Shown here in pieces: positions 55,912-64,000 of a stretch of 64,000 nt of DNA; within the stretch, counting starts at the first letter, position 1, and every line of letters begins with the position of its first letter. The position numbers were made by a program, and so were the translations under genes. A model generated the notes under the pieces. That model had not been told where the DNA came from. It saw nothing but the letters and a program-made list of their open reading frames with translations, and did not search any database. This DNA comes from Azospirillum oleiclasticum (lineage in GTDB: Bacteria; Pseudomonadota; Alphaproteobacteria; Azospirillales; Azospirillaceae): contig NZ_JABFFR010000009.1 of NCBI RefSeq assembly GCF_013423485.1, positions 124,001 to 188,000 on the forward strand, written 5' to 3'.

Positions 55912-58518
55912 TTACGCCGCCACGGTCACCTCGTCCGCCACCTCGCTGAAGGCGGGGATCTGGTCGAAGTTCATGTAGCGGTAGATGTCGGCGGCCTTCT
56001 GGTTCACGACGCTGACCTGCGCCATGTACTCCTCGACCGTCGGGATCTTGCCCATCAGCGCGCAGACGGCGGCCAGCTCGGCGGAGCCGAGATAGACGCG
56101 GGTGTCCAGGCCCAGCCGGTTGGGGAAGTTGCGGGTGGAGGTGGACATGGCGGTCGAGCCCTTGCGGATCTGCGCCTGGTTGCCCATGCAGAGCGAGCAG
56201 CCCGGCATCTCCATCCGCGCGCCGGACTTGCCGAGCACGCTGTAGTAGCCCTCCTCGTTGAGGATCATCGCGTCCATCTTGGTGGGCGGGGCGATCCACA
56301 GGCGGGTCGGGATGTCGGTCTTGCCGTCCAGCACCTTGCCGGCCGCACGGAAGTGGCCGATGTTGGTCATGCAGGAGCCGATGAACACCTCGTCGATCGT
56401 GTCGCCGGCGACCTCGGACAGCGTCTTCACGTCGTCCGGGTCGTTCGGGCAGGCGACGATCGGCTCCTTGATGTCGGCCAGATCGATCTCGATCACCGCC
56501 GCGTACTCCGCGTCGGCGTCCGGGGCCAGCAGGTTCGGGCTGGCGATCCAGCTTTCCATCGCCTTGATGCGGCGCTCCAGGGTGCGGCGCTCCTGGTAGC
56601 CGTTGGCGATCATCCACTTCATCAGGGTGATGTTGGAGCGCATGTACTCGATGATCGGCGCCTCGCTCAGGCGCACGGTGCAGCCGGCGGCCGAACGCTC
56701 GGCCGACGCGTCGGACAGCTCGAAGGCCTGCTCCACCTTCAGGTCAGGCAGCCCCTCGATCTCCAGGATGCGGCCGGAGAAGATGTTCTTCTTGCCCTTC
56801 TTCTCCACCGTCAGCAGCCCGGCCCGGATGGCGTAGAGCGGGATGGCGTTGACGAGGTCGCGGAGCGTGACGCCCGGCTGCATCGCGCCCTTGAAGCGGA
56901 CCAGCACGCTTTCCGGCATGTCGAGCGGCATGACGCCCGTCGCCGCGGCGAAGGCCACGAGGCCGGAGCCGGCCGGGAAGGAGATGCCGATCGGGAAGCG
57001 GGTGTGGCTGTCGCCGCCAGTGCCCACCGTGTCGGGCATCAGCAGGCGGTTCAGCCAGGAGTGGATGACGCCGTCACCCGGCCGCAGGCTCACGCCGCCG
57101 CGGGTGGAGATGAAGGTCGGCAGCTCGTGGTGCATCTTCACATCCACGAGCTTCGGGTAGGCCGCGGTGTGGCAGAAGGACTGCATCACCAGATCGGCCG
57201 AGAAGCCGAGGCAGGCGAGGTCCTTCAGCTCGTCGCGGGTCATCGGGCCGGTGGTGTCCTGGCTGCCCACCGTGGTCATCTTCGGCTCGCAGTAGGTGCC
57301 GGGGCGGATGCCCTGCCCCTCCGCCAGACCGCAGGCGCGCCCGACCATCTTCTGCGCCAGCGTGAAGCCCTTGCCGCTGTCGGCCGGCGACGCCGGCAGG
57401 CGGAACAGCGAGGAGGCCGGCAGGCCCAGCGCCTCGCGGGCCCGCGCGGTCAGACCGCGACCGATGATCAGCGGGATGCGGCCGCCGGCGCGCACCTCGT
57501 CGAAGATCACGTCGGACTTCACGGTGAACTCGGCGATCACCGCGCCGTTCTTGAACGCCTTGCCCTCGTAGGGGCGCAGCTCGACCACGTCGCCCATCTC
57601 CATCTGGGAAACGTCGAGCTCGATGGGGAGCGCGCCGGCGTCCTCCATCGTGTTGTAGAAGATCGGCGCGATCTTGGAGCCCAGGCAGACCCCGCCGAAG
57701 CGCTTGTTGGGGACGAAGGGGATGTCCTCGCCCGTCCACCACAGCACGGAGTTGGTGGCCGACTTGCGCGAGGAGCCGGTGCCGACGACGTCGCCGACAT
57801 AGGCCACCAGATGCCCCTTGGCCTTCAGATCCTCGATGTGCTTCACCGGCCCGCGGGTGCCCGGCTGCTCCGGCTCGATGCCCGGGCGCGGGTTCTTCAG
57901 CATGGCCAGCGCGTGCAGCGGGATGTCCGGGCGCGACCACGCATCGGGGGCCGGCGACAGGTCGTCGGTGTTGGTCTCGCCCGACACCTTGAAGATGGTG
58001 ACGGTCAGGCTCGCCGGAACCTCGGGGCGCGAGGTGAACCACTCCGCGTCGGCCCAGGACTGGATCACCGCCTTGGCGTTGGCGTTGCCGGCGTCGGCCA
58101 GTTCCTTGACGTCGTGGAAGTAGTCGAACATCAGCAGGGTCTTCTTCAGACCCTCCGCCGCGGCCGAGCCGCACACGTCGTCGGACAGCAGTTCGATCAG
58201 CGGCTTGATGTTGAAGCCGCCGAGCATGGTGCCCAGCAGCTCGGTCGCCTTCACCCGGCTGATCAGCGCGTTCGCCTCCGCCCCCTTGGCGACGGCGGCC
58301 AGGAAGCCCGCCTTCACCCGCGCCGCGTCGTCCACGCCCGCCGGCACGCGGTGGGTGATGAGGTCGACCAGGAAGGCCTCCTCACCCGCCGGAGGGGCCT
58401 GGAGCAGGGCGATCAGCTCGTCGGTCTGCTTGGCGGAGAGCGGCAGGGGCGGGATGCCGAGCGCAGCGCGCTCCGCGACATGCTGGCGATAGGCTTCGAG
58501 CACGGGCAGGTTCCTCAT
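55912..58518 (-). CDS. acnB: Aconitate hydratase B
   Basis: Bifunctional aconitase/2-methylisocitrate dehydratase of the TCA cycle (868 residues). It has the N-terminal HEAT-like AcnB domain ([22 protein letters not shown]), the swivel domain, and 4Fe-4S ligands in GSCMTN and CSLCMGNQ. The [12 protein letters not shown] segment with catalytic residues is intact. Length and order are normal for AcnB. It is transcribed alone, from the 263-base upstream region to the strong terminator at 55857-55887. Confidence 0.97.
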   Translation of the reverse strand: MRNLPVLEAYRQHVAERAALGIPPLPLSAKQTDELIALLQAPPAGEEAFLVDLITHRVPAGVDDAARVKAGFLAAVAKGAEANALISRVKATELLGTMLGGFNIKPLIELLSDDVCGSAAAEGLKKTLLMFDYFHDVKELADAGNANAKAVIQSWADAEWFTSRPEVPASLTVTIFKVSGETNTDDLSPAPDAWSRPDIPLHALAMLKNPRPGIEPEQPGTRGPVKHIEDLKAKGHLVAYVGDVVGTGSSRKSATNSVLWWTGEDIPFVPNKRFGGVCLGSKIAPIFYNTMEDAGALPIELDVSQMEMGDVVELRPYEGKAFKNGAVIAEFTVKSDVIFDEVRAGGRIPLIIGRGLTARAREALGLPASSLFRLPASPADSGKGFTLAQKMVGRACGLAEGQGIRPGTYCEPKMTTVGSQDTTGPMTRDELKDLACLGFSADLVMQSFCHTAAYPKLVDVKMHHELPTFISTRGGVSLRPGDGVIHSWLNRLLMPDTVGTGGDSHTRFPIGISFPAGSGLVAFAAATGVMPLDMPESVLVRFKGAMQPGVTLRDLVNAIPLYAIRAGLLTVEKKGKKNIFSGRILEIEGLPDLKVEQAFELSDASAERSAAGCTVRLSEAPIIEYMRSNITLMKWMIANGYQERRTLERRIKAMESWIASPNLLAPDADAEYAAVIEIDLADIKEPIVACPNDPDDVKTLSEVAGDTIDEVFIGSCMTNIGHFRAAGKVLDGKTDIPTRLWIAPPTKMDAMILNEEGYYSVLGKSGARMEMPGCSLCMGNQAQIRKGSTAMSTSTRNFPNRLGLDTRVYLGSAELAAVCALMGKIPTVEEYMAQVSVVNQKAADIYRYMNFDQIPAFSEVADEVTVAA

Positions 58519-58627
58519 CGAAGGCTGGGGCAGGGTCGCACCCCTTCCAAAAACGGACGACTCTTAAGGCCACGCCGTCGCTTCGTCAAGTTTACCTGTG
58601 ATGCCATGCGATATTCGGTCGCGACCA

Positions 58628-58652
58628 GGGCAAGTGGTAGGACAACTTGCCC
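58628..58652. promoter_or_regulatory. Palindrome upstream of acnB
   Basis: Eight-base arms gggcaagt / acttgccc around nine bases, 110 bases upstream of the acnB start. The centre reads tggtaggaca, which with flanking bases resembles the TNGTnnnACnA half-sites of GntR-family regulators. A regulatory site is plausible but unproven. The rest of 58519-58781 shows no gene. Confidence 0.35.
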
Positions 58653-58781
58653 CGTCCGTTGCTTCTTCTTTGGGCGTTGAGAATTGGTATCACCTGTTAC
58701 GGGTGGGCGTTTTGCAGGGGATTGATTTGGACCGTCAACGGTTCAGTGGCTGTCGCACCCGGCTTTGGACGGTTCCGCGCG

Positions 58782-59450
58782 TCAGAAATCCAGATCGGCG
58801 TAGTGCTTCGGCGGCGGGCAGCCGGGGATGTTGTCGGCGAGGATGTTGCGGAAGCTCGGCCGCGACTTGATGCGGGCGTACCAGTCCTTCGCTTCCGGGT
58901 GCTCGTCCCACGGCACGTCGCCCACGTAATCGACGCAGGAAAGCTGCGCCGCCGCCGCCGCGTCGGCCAGCGTGAAGCCGGCCCCGGCCAGCCAGGGCCG
59001 CCGCTCCGCCAGGAAGGCGATGTAGTCGAGATGGTAGTGGATGTTGGCCAGCCCGGCCCGGATCGCCGGGGCGGACGGGTAGCCGTGCCCGGACAGGCGG
59101 CGCAGCATCTTCTCGCCGACCAGATTGTCGGTCACCTCGCGGTCGAACTTGGCGAGGAACCAGGCGAGCAGCCGCCGCACCTCCGCCCGCTGCGCCACCT
59201 CGCGCGGCAGCAGCGGGGTGTCGGGGTAGGCCTCCTCCAGATATTCGAGCACCGCCCAGCCGCCGGCGACGACGGTGCCGTCGGCCTCGACCAGCACCGG
59301 AACCTCGGCGGCGGGGTTGAGCGCCAGGAAGATGTCGCGCCGTTCCCACGGCTTCTCGACCTGGGATTCGAACGGCAGCTCCTTCTCGGCCAGGGCCACG
59401 CGGGCCAGCCGGGAGAAGGGCGACAGGGGGTGATGGAAGAGTGTCCGCAT
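58782..59450 (-). CDS. Glutathione S-transferase family protein
   Basis: A 222-residue GST with N-terminal thioredoxin-like domain (TLFHHPLSPFSRLARVALAEKELPFE, with candidate catalytic Ser in LSPFS), the cis-Pro region (NPAAEVPVLVEADG), and an all-helical C-terminal domain (EVTDNLVGEKMLRRL, GFTLADAAAAAQLS). The latter contains the conserved N-capping TLADA motif. Cytoplasmic conjugating or reductase activity is expected; the substrate is unknown. Start at ATG 59450. Confidence 0.93.
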   Translation of the reverse strand: MRTLFHHPLSPFSRLARVALAEKELPFESQVEKPWERRDIFLALNPAAEVPVLVEADGTVVAGGWAVLEYLEEAYPDTPLLPREVAQRAEVRRLLAWFLAKFDREVTDNLVGEKMLRRLSGHGYPSAPAIRAGLANIHYHLDYIAFLAERRPWLAGAGFTLADAAAAAQLSCVDYVGDVPWDEHPEAKDWYARIKSRPSFRNILADNIPGCPPPKHYADLDF

Positions 59451-59539
59451 GGCGGGCGGGACTGTACCCCATGCGCCGCGGAAATCACCAGCCCGTGCGT
59501 GGCGCGAACGGCGGAGTCTGGGGTGGTGGCGCTACCGCT

Positions 59540-59989
59540 TCAGGGCCAGACAGGCATCTTCCGGTATACGACGTGGGCGTCGGCCTCCTCCGCCGGCACC
59601 GGCGTCCAGCCCTGATGCTCGTAGAAGGCGCGCGCGGCGCGGTTGCGGACGGAGCAGGTGAGCTGCGCCGCCCCCTGCAGCGCCAGCAGCGCCCGGCCCA
59701 GCAGGTGCGATCCGATGCCCCGGTTCTGCCAATGGCGGTCGATGAACAGGGCGTGGATGACATGGTCCGGCGAATCGATGGCGACGAAGCCGACGATGAT
59801 GCCATCCAGCTCCGCCACCAGCACGTCGGTGTCGGCGGTGCAGTCGTAATAGTCGTCGAGCCGGAAACGCTCCGCCGGCTGCCAGGGGAAAGCGCTCCGC
59901 CGCCCCTCCAGAAAGATGTCCGCACAGCGCGGGGCATCGGCCTCCACCGCGCGCCGCACCGTGATCCGCAAGCCACCCGGTCCCGGCAT
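59540..59989 (-). CDS. GNAT family N-acetyltransferase
   Basis: A 149-residue acetyltransferase with the GNAT fold: N-terminal strand/helix (LRITVRRAVEADAPRCADIF), central IVGFVAID strand, acetyl-CoA loop QNRGIGSHLLGRAL (matching Q/RxxGxG/A), and C-terminal RNRAARAFYEHQGWTPV. The ATG at 59989 has GGAGG seven bases upstream, preferred over the longer open frame to 60079. The acceptor is unknown. Confidence 0.9.
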   Translation of the reverse strand: MPGPGGLRITVRRAVEADAPRCADIFLEGRRSAFPWQPAERFRLDDYYDCTADTDVLVAELDGIIVGFVAIDSPDHVIHALFIDRHWQNRGIGSHLLGRALLALQGAAQLTCSVRNRAARAFYEHQGWTPVPAEEADAHVVYRKMPVWP

Positions 59990-60171
59990 GATGCAGCCTC
60001 CGCATCGCCCCCGTCGGTCATCGTTCCCGCCGGCCGTCGTCCCCATCGACCGACGAACGACGAACGACGCCCGAAACAACCACCATGGCCCGAGATTATT
60101 CCAGGCGCGGAGGGCGGGCCTAGGACGCGGACGCCACAGCCGGGAAAAATCGCCCCGCCGGTGACCGGCCG

Positions 60172-62190
60172 CTACTCGGCCGCCTGCTGCGCCTTCTCCT
60201 GCACCACGCGGGGCAGCCGCAGGGTGAAGGTGACGCCGCCGCCGCGCCGGCTGGTGACGGCGATCTGGCCCTGCAGGTTGCCGGTGACGATGTTGTGCAC
60301 GATGTTCAGACCGAGCCCGGTCGAACCGGCCCCGCGCTTGGTGGTGAAGAAGGGGTCGAAGATCTTGCCCAGGAATTCCGGGGCGATGCCGCGCCCGTCG
60401 TCGGAATAGGCCAGCACCACGGTGGCGGCGTCGGGCGCGGTGGCGGTCAGCCGCAGCGTGCCGGCCACCCCCTCGTCATAGGCGTGCACCAGCGAGTTCA
60501 TGACGAGGTTGGTCACCACCTGCGACAGCAGGCCGGGAAAGCCGACCATCTCGATGCCGTCCTCGCACTCGATGACGATGCGGTGCGGGCTCTTGCGCAG
60601 GGTCGGCGACAGGCTGTTGACGATGTCCTCCAGGTAGCGCTTCAGCTCGAAGGCGCGCTTCAGTTCGCTGGTGCGGTCGGTGGCGACCTGCTTGAAGCTC
60701 TGGATCAGCGACGACGCCCGCTCCATGTTCTGCAGCAGCAGCCGCGCCGCCTCCTCCGCCACCTCCAGATAGCCGGTCAGGTCCTGGCGGCGCAGCGCGT
60801 TCTGGTCGAACTGCGTGCGCACCTCCCGCGTGCGATCGGACAGGTGGGACGCGGCGGTGACGGCGACGCCGACGGGGGTGTTGATCTCGTGCGCCACGCC
60901 GGCCACCAGCGCGCCGAGCGAGGCCAGCTTCTCCGAGCGCACCAGCTCGGCCTGGGCGCGGTGCAGGCTCTCCAGCGTGTCGTGCAGTTCCGCGTTGGCG
61001 CGGGTGAGGGCGGCCGTGCGCTCCTCCACCCGCTGCTCCAGGAGGCTGCGCGCCTGCTGGTGCAGCGTGATGTCGCGGCCGGTGCCGCGGTAGCCGGTGA
61101 AGCGTCCGTCGCGGTCGTAGACCGGCAGCCCCGACAGCCGGGCGAAGCGCGGCAGCGCCTCGCCGCGCCGCTGCTTCTCCAGCCAGGTCACGTCGAAATC
61201 CTGCACCGGCTCGTGCCGGCCGAGCCGCTCCATCAGCCGCTCCCAGCCGCCGGTCTCGACCGGGACCACCCCCAGCTCGTCGGCCGGCCGGCCGATCGGC
61301 GAGGCCGGCGGCTTCACCAGCTCGAAGAAGCGGTCGGACACGGCGACGTAGCGCAGCGACTGGTCCAGCTCCCAGTACCAGTCGGAGGAGGCGGCGGCGA
61401 AATCGCGGAAACGCGATTCGCTTTGGCGCAGCTCCTCCTCCGCCGCGGCACGCTGGCGGGCGCGCTTGTCGAGGTCGGCGGCCATGTGGTTCACGCCGTC
61501 CTCCAGCAGGCCCAGCTCGTCCGCCCCGACGGCCAGCGGCGGCACATGCTTCTCCCCGGCCCCGATGCGGCGGACGAAGCCGGCCAGCAGGCCGATGCGC
61601 CGCAGCACCATGGCGCGCAGGGTCAGCACGATGATGGCCGAGGTCAGAGCCACGCACAGCAGCGACAGCAGCGCCACGTTGACGAGAAGCTGGAGCTTCT
61701 GCCCGGTCAGGCCGGTGGTGTTGATCTTGATGTAGGCGAAGAGGGTCGGCGCCTCCGCCCCGCGCACGAACAGCGGCGTCACCGCCACCAGATGGGTGCT
61801 GCCGTTCTCCTCCACCTCCACCACCGCCGGCTTGCGCGCCTTGGGGTTGAACCAGGACGGTTCGATCCCGGCGATCTGGCGGATGTCCCGGCCCAGATGC
61901 TCGGGATCGAGGGCGTGGAAGACGTTCCAGTTGGCGCCGACCACCATGCCCTCCTCCAGCTCCTGGCCGATGAGGTTCGCCATGATGTTGCGGTCGGCAA
62001 CCGATTCGTAGGCCAGCACACCGCGCTCCATCAGCGCGCCCGGCACGATGATGCGGTCACGGGTGCGGCGGTCCACCTCCTGCGACAGGCGGTCGACCGC
62101 GAACCCACCGATGGAGATGAGGACCGCCACCTCGATGGCGACCACCGAGGCACCGATGCGGAAGGCGAGGCTCTTCAGGAAGCTGTGCAT
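60172..62190 (-). CDS. Membrane PAS sensor histidine kinase
   Basis: A 672-residue kinase with TM1 (about residues 13-33), a periplasmic sensor of ~135 residues, TM2 (about 170-192), HAMP, a PAS/PAC region (~255-385, ending YRGTGRDIT), and a coiled coil. A HisKA-like box follows with His ~432 (GVAHEINTPVGV), then HATPase with N-box (NLVMNSLVHAY), G1 (DDGRGI) and G2 (STGLGLNIV) intact. The AHEINTP box resembles kinases of the NtrB/DctB style. It starts 13 bases after the stop of a peptide-type binding protein, so the two are probably co-expressed and the binding protein may feed the sensor. No response regulator is in the window. Confidence 0.92.
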   Translation of the reverse strand: MHSFLKSLAFRIGASVVAIEVAVLISIGGFAVDRLSQEVDRRTRDRIIVPGALMERGVLAYESVADRNIMANLIGQELEEGMVVGANWNVFHALDPEHLGRDIRQIAGIEPSWFNPKARKPAVVEVEENGSTHLVAVTPLFVRGAEAPTLFAYIKINTTGLTGQKLQLLVNVALLSLLCVALTSAIIVLTLRAMVLRRIGLLAGFVRRIGAGEKHVPPLAVGADELGLLEDGVNHMAADLDKRARQRAAAEEELRQSESRFRDFAAASSDWYWELDQSLRYVAVSDRFFELVKPPASPIGRPADELGVVPVETGGWERLMERLGRHEPVQDFDVTWLEKQRRGEALPRFARLSGLPVYDRDGRFTGYRGTGRDITLHQQARSLLEQRVEERTAALTRANAELHDTLESLHRAQAELVRSEKLASLGALVAGVAHEINTPVGVAVTAASHLSDRTREVRTQFDQNALRRQDLTGYLEVAEEAARLLLQNMERASSLIQSFKQVATDRTSELKRAFELKRYLEDIVNSLSPTLRKSPHRIVIECEDGIEMVGFPGLLSQVVTNLVMNSLVHAYDEGVAGTLRLTATAPDAATVVLAYSDDGRGIAPEFLGKIFDPFFTTKRGAGSTGLGLNIVHNIVTGNLQGQIAVTSRRGGGVTFTLRLPRVVQEKAQQAAE

Positions 62191-62203
62191 GGCGGTCGCC
62201 GGC

Positions 62204-64000
62204 TCACGGTGCGATGAAGTATTGCGCCGTGTTGGACGGCGCCGGCGTCGGGTAGGCCCAGGCCTCCGGCATGGAGCGGGGCACGTTGTGGAAATCGCGG
62301 CGTGCCAGCGCCTTGTATCCGGGATGGGAGGAGATGCCGATGGTCGGGAACTGCTCGGCCGTGATGCCGAGGATCGAGCGCATGAGCCGGTCCTGCTCGT
62401 CGGGGTCGGGGGTGCGCTGGAGCGCCGCGAACAGGTCCATCTGCCGGAGCACGGCCGGCGGCGGCTCGATCGCGCCGGGCGCGGCGGGATCGGCGGACCA
62501 GCGCGCCCACAGCGGCGCGTAGGTGGAGTTCGCCCGCATCACCGGGATGAAGGCATAGGCCTCGCGGATCGAATCCATGCCGCCGTCGGTCGACCCGATC
62601 ATGGCGTCGAAGCCGTTGGTCTGCATGATCTTCACCAACTCCGCGCGGTCCCGCCGCTCCAGGCTGATCTCCACCCCGATCCGCTGCCAGTCCCGGCCGA
62701 CCATGGCCAGCGCCTGCTCGTGGTGGGGCCGGTCGAGACGGACCATGACGACGAATCCGAGCCGCCGCCCGTCGGGAAGCCGGCGCACACCGTCCGCCCC
62801 GCGGACCAGCCCCAGCCGGTCGAGCGTCGCGTTGGCGGCCTCCAGATCCTGCGTGGTGTGCTGCAGCGCCAGGGTCTCGTCGAAGAAGCGCGATTCCCGG
62901 CGTGGCGCCACCTGGAACGGCTCCCCCTCGCCGCCATAGACCGTGTCGATGATGGCGCGGCGGTCGATCGCCTGTGACAGGGCAATGCGGAACCCGCGGT
63001 CGCCGAACAGGGCGCGCAGGACCGGGTCCGCGTGCGTCAGGTTCAGGTAGATCGGCACCGTGTTGGACTCCGACGACTGCAGCGCGATGGCGCGGTAGCC
63101 ACCGTCCAGATAGCGCTGGAGCTCCGCCTGGATCGCCGGAGCCACCACATGCCGCGCCTGCATGCCGATGCGGCGGTCGCGCAGAAACCCGGCGAACTCC
63201 TCCTGCGAGCCGGCCAGCAGGAACTCCGCCCGGTCGATGTAGGGGAGCTGATGCCCGGCCGGGTCGATCTTCCAGTAATAGGGGTTGCGCTCCGCCACCA
63301 GCCGGGGCGGGGAGCCGGGCTCCAGCCGGTCGATGACCCAGGCGCACAAGGTGGGCACCGGCACCGCCCGCTCCACCCGGTCGATGGCGTCCGCCACGGG
63401 ACGGCGCAGCAGGGAGGTCGGGTCCGAACGCCCGGACCGCACGCCGGCCCTCAGCATGAACAGCTCGCGCCAGTCGGCCAGCCCCTCGGCCTTCGCCTCG
63501 GCGTCGGCGCCCTCGGGGTTGTAGCGCTTGTGGTAGCGCATCAAGGCGTGACGCGGGAAGGCGGTGCCGGCCGACACGTCGCTTCCCGACGCGAGCGCCG
63601 GCAGGAACAGTCCGTTCGGCTGGGCGAAGACGAACCGAACGGTGTAGGGGTCGTCGATCTCCAGCCGCACCGCCCCCGCCGGCTTCGGCAGCCAGGTCGG
63701 TTCGGGCAGGTCCATGTCGGGGGACAGCAGCACGTCCTCGAACCAGAAGCGGATGTCGTCGGCCGTGTAGGGGGCGCCGTCCGACCATCTCAACCCGGGC
63801 CGCAATCGGAACGTGTAGGTCATGGCGTCGGCGCTGACCTGGAAAGACTGGGCGACGTTCGGGATCACCCGTCGCCATGCCGGATCCCAGCGGACCAGAT
63901 GCTCATAGTCGATGCTGCGGTAGATCAGCGCCGAATCGCCGTTGCCGACCATGGCCTGCGTCCAGGTGCCACCGTAGCGGCCGATCTCGTCCTCGACGCT
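62204..64000 (-). CDS. Peptide/nickel-type ABC binding protein (partial)
   Basis: C-terminal 598 codons of a family-5 (DppA/OppA-type) periplasmic binding protein. The frame stays open to the window edge, so the N-terminus and signal peptide are outside. Family motifs include EIGRYGGTW at the edge, the IPNVAQSFQVSADAMTYTFRLRPGLRWSDGAPYTADD segment region, and FRIALSQAIDRRAIIDTV. This subgroup is longer than typical OppA. No permease or ATPase is downstream; the next gene is a sensor kinase 13 bases away, which suggests a sensing rather than only a transport role. Confidence 0.9.
   Translation of the reverse strand, partial: SVEDEIGRYGGTWTQAMVGNGDSALIYRSIDYEHLVRWDPAWRRVIPNVAQSFQVSADAMTYTFRLRPGLRWSDGAPYTADDIRFWFEDVLLSPDMDLPEPTWLPKPAGAVRLEIDDPYTVRFVFAQPNGLFLPALASGSDVSAGTAFPRHALMRYHKRYNPEGADAEAKAEGLADWRELFMLRAGVRSGRSDPTSLLRRPVADAIDRVERAVPVPTLCAWVIDRLEPGSPPRLVAERNPYYWKIDPAGHQLPYIDRAEFLLAGSQEEFAGFLRDRRIGMQARHVVAPAIQAELQRYLDGGYRAIALQSSESNTVPIYLNLTHADPVLRALFGDRGFRIALSQAIDRRAIIDTVYGGEGEPFQVAPRRESRFFDETLALQHTTQDLEAANATLDRLGLVRGADGVRRLPDGRRLGFVVMVRLDRPHHEQALAMVGRDWQRIGVEISLERRDRAELVKIMQTNGFDAMIGSTDGGMDSIREAYAFIPVMRANSTYAPLWARWSADPAAPGAIEPPPAVLRQMDLFAALQRTPDPDEQDRLMRSILGITAEQFPTIGISSHPGYKALARRDFHNVPRSMPEAWAYPTPAPSNTAQYFIAP

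Overview
The window is very GC-rich DNA with dense, tightly overlapping operons. Gene order points to an alphaproteobacterium of the Azospirillum/Rhodospirillales type: ctaC-ctaD-ctaB-ctaG-ctaE-DUF983-SURF1 beside tldD, trpB-trpA beside accD-folC, many PAS-type sensor kinases, and TAXI-TRAP and Liv-type importers. The genus is an inference from synteny and family content; no rRNA is present.

Layout. 1-1.5 kb: the end of an AT-richer integrated element with a tyrosine recombinase; it cuts an M32 carboxypeptidase gene inside its HExxH zinc motif. 1.5-8.5 kb (minus strand): aa3 cytochrome c oxidase operon with its assembly factors. 8.8-16.9 kb: mixed housekeeping and hypothetical genes (DUF3422, TldD, an MlaA-like protein, an exported rubredoxin, Lrp/AsnC plus LysE exporter, patatin, tRNA-Arg(CCT), an acidic repeat protein). 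16.9-23.9 kb (minus): DUF2726, folC, accD, trpA, trpB and an amino-acid binding protein. A low-GC two-gene module, one gene carrying a HEPN-type RxxxxH motif, sits between trpA and accD. 24-30.1 kb: two large sensor kinases.

30.2-46.4 kb (plus): a catabolic and uptake region. Operon 1 holds a TAXI-TRAP importer and a degenerate acyl-CoA synthetase, and ends in a strong terminator. Operon 2 holds a three-subunit molybdenum hydroxylase (large subunit fused to a CoxG domain), an intact acyl-CoA ligase, an enoyl-CoA hydratase and a complete branched-chain-type ABC importer. Similar ~57-base sequences precede both operons, which suggests shared control. The inferred logic is uptake of an organic acid, CoA activation, Mo-dependent hydroxylation and hydration; the substrate cannot be read from sequence.

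46.5-50.5 kb (minus): ethanolamine-type permease, zinc dehydrogenase, SRPBCC protein and DUF3775 protein. 50.8-55.1 kb: a GH13 amylase-GlgE fusion divergent from a PPK2 polyphosphate kinase. 55.2-55.8 kb: a toxin-antitoxin pair with a palindrome over the toxin start. 55.9-64 kb (minus): acnB, a GST, a GNAT acetyltransferase, and a sensor kinase downstream of a peptide-type binding protein that runs off the window. G+C-rich hairpin repeats of one family occupy several intergenic gaps between 41.7 and 50.8 kb. No CRISPR array or rRNA was seen.
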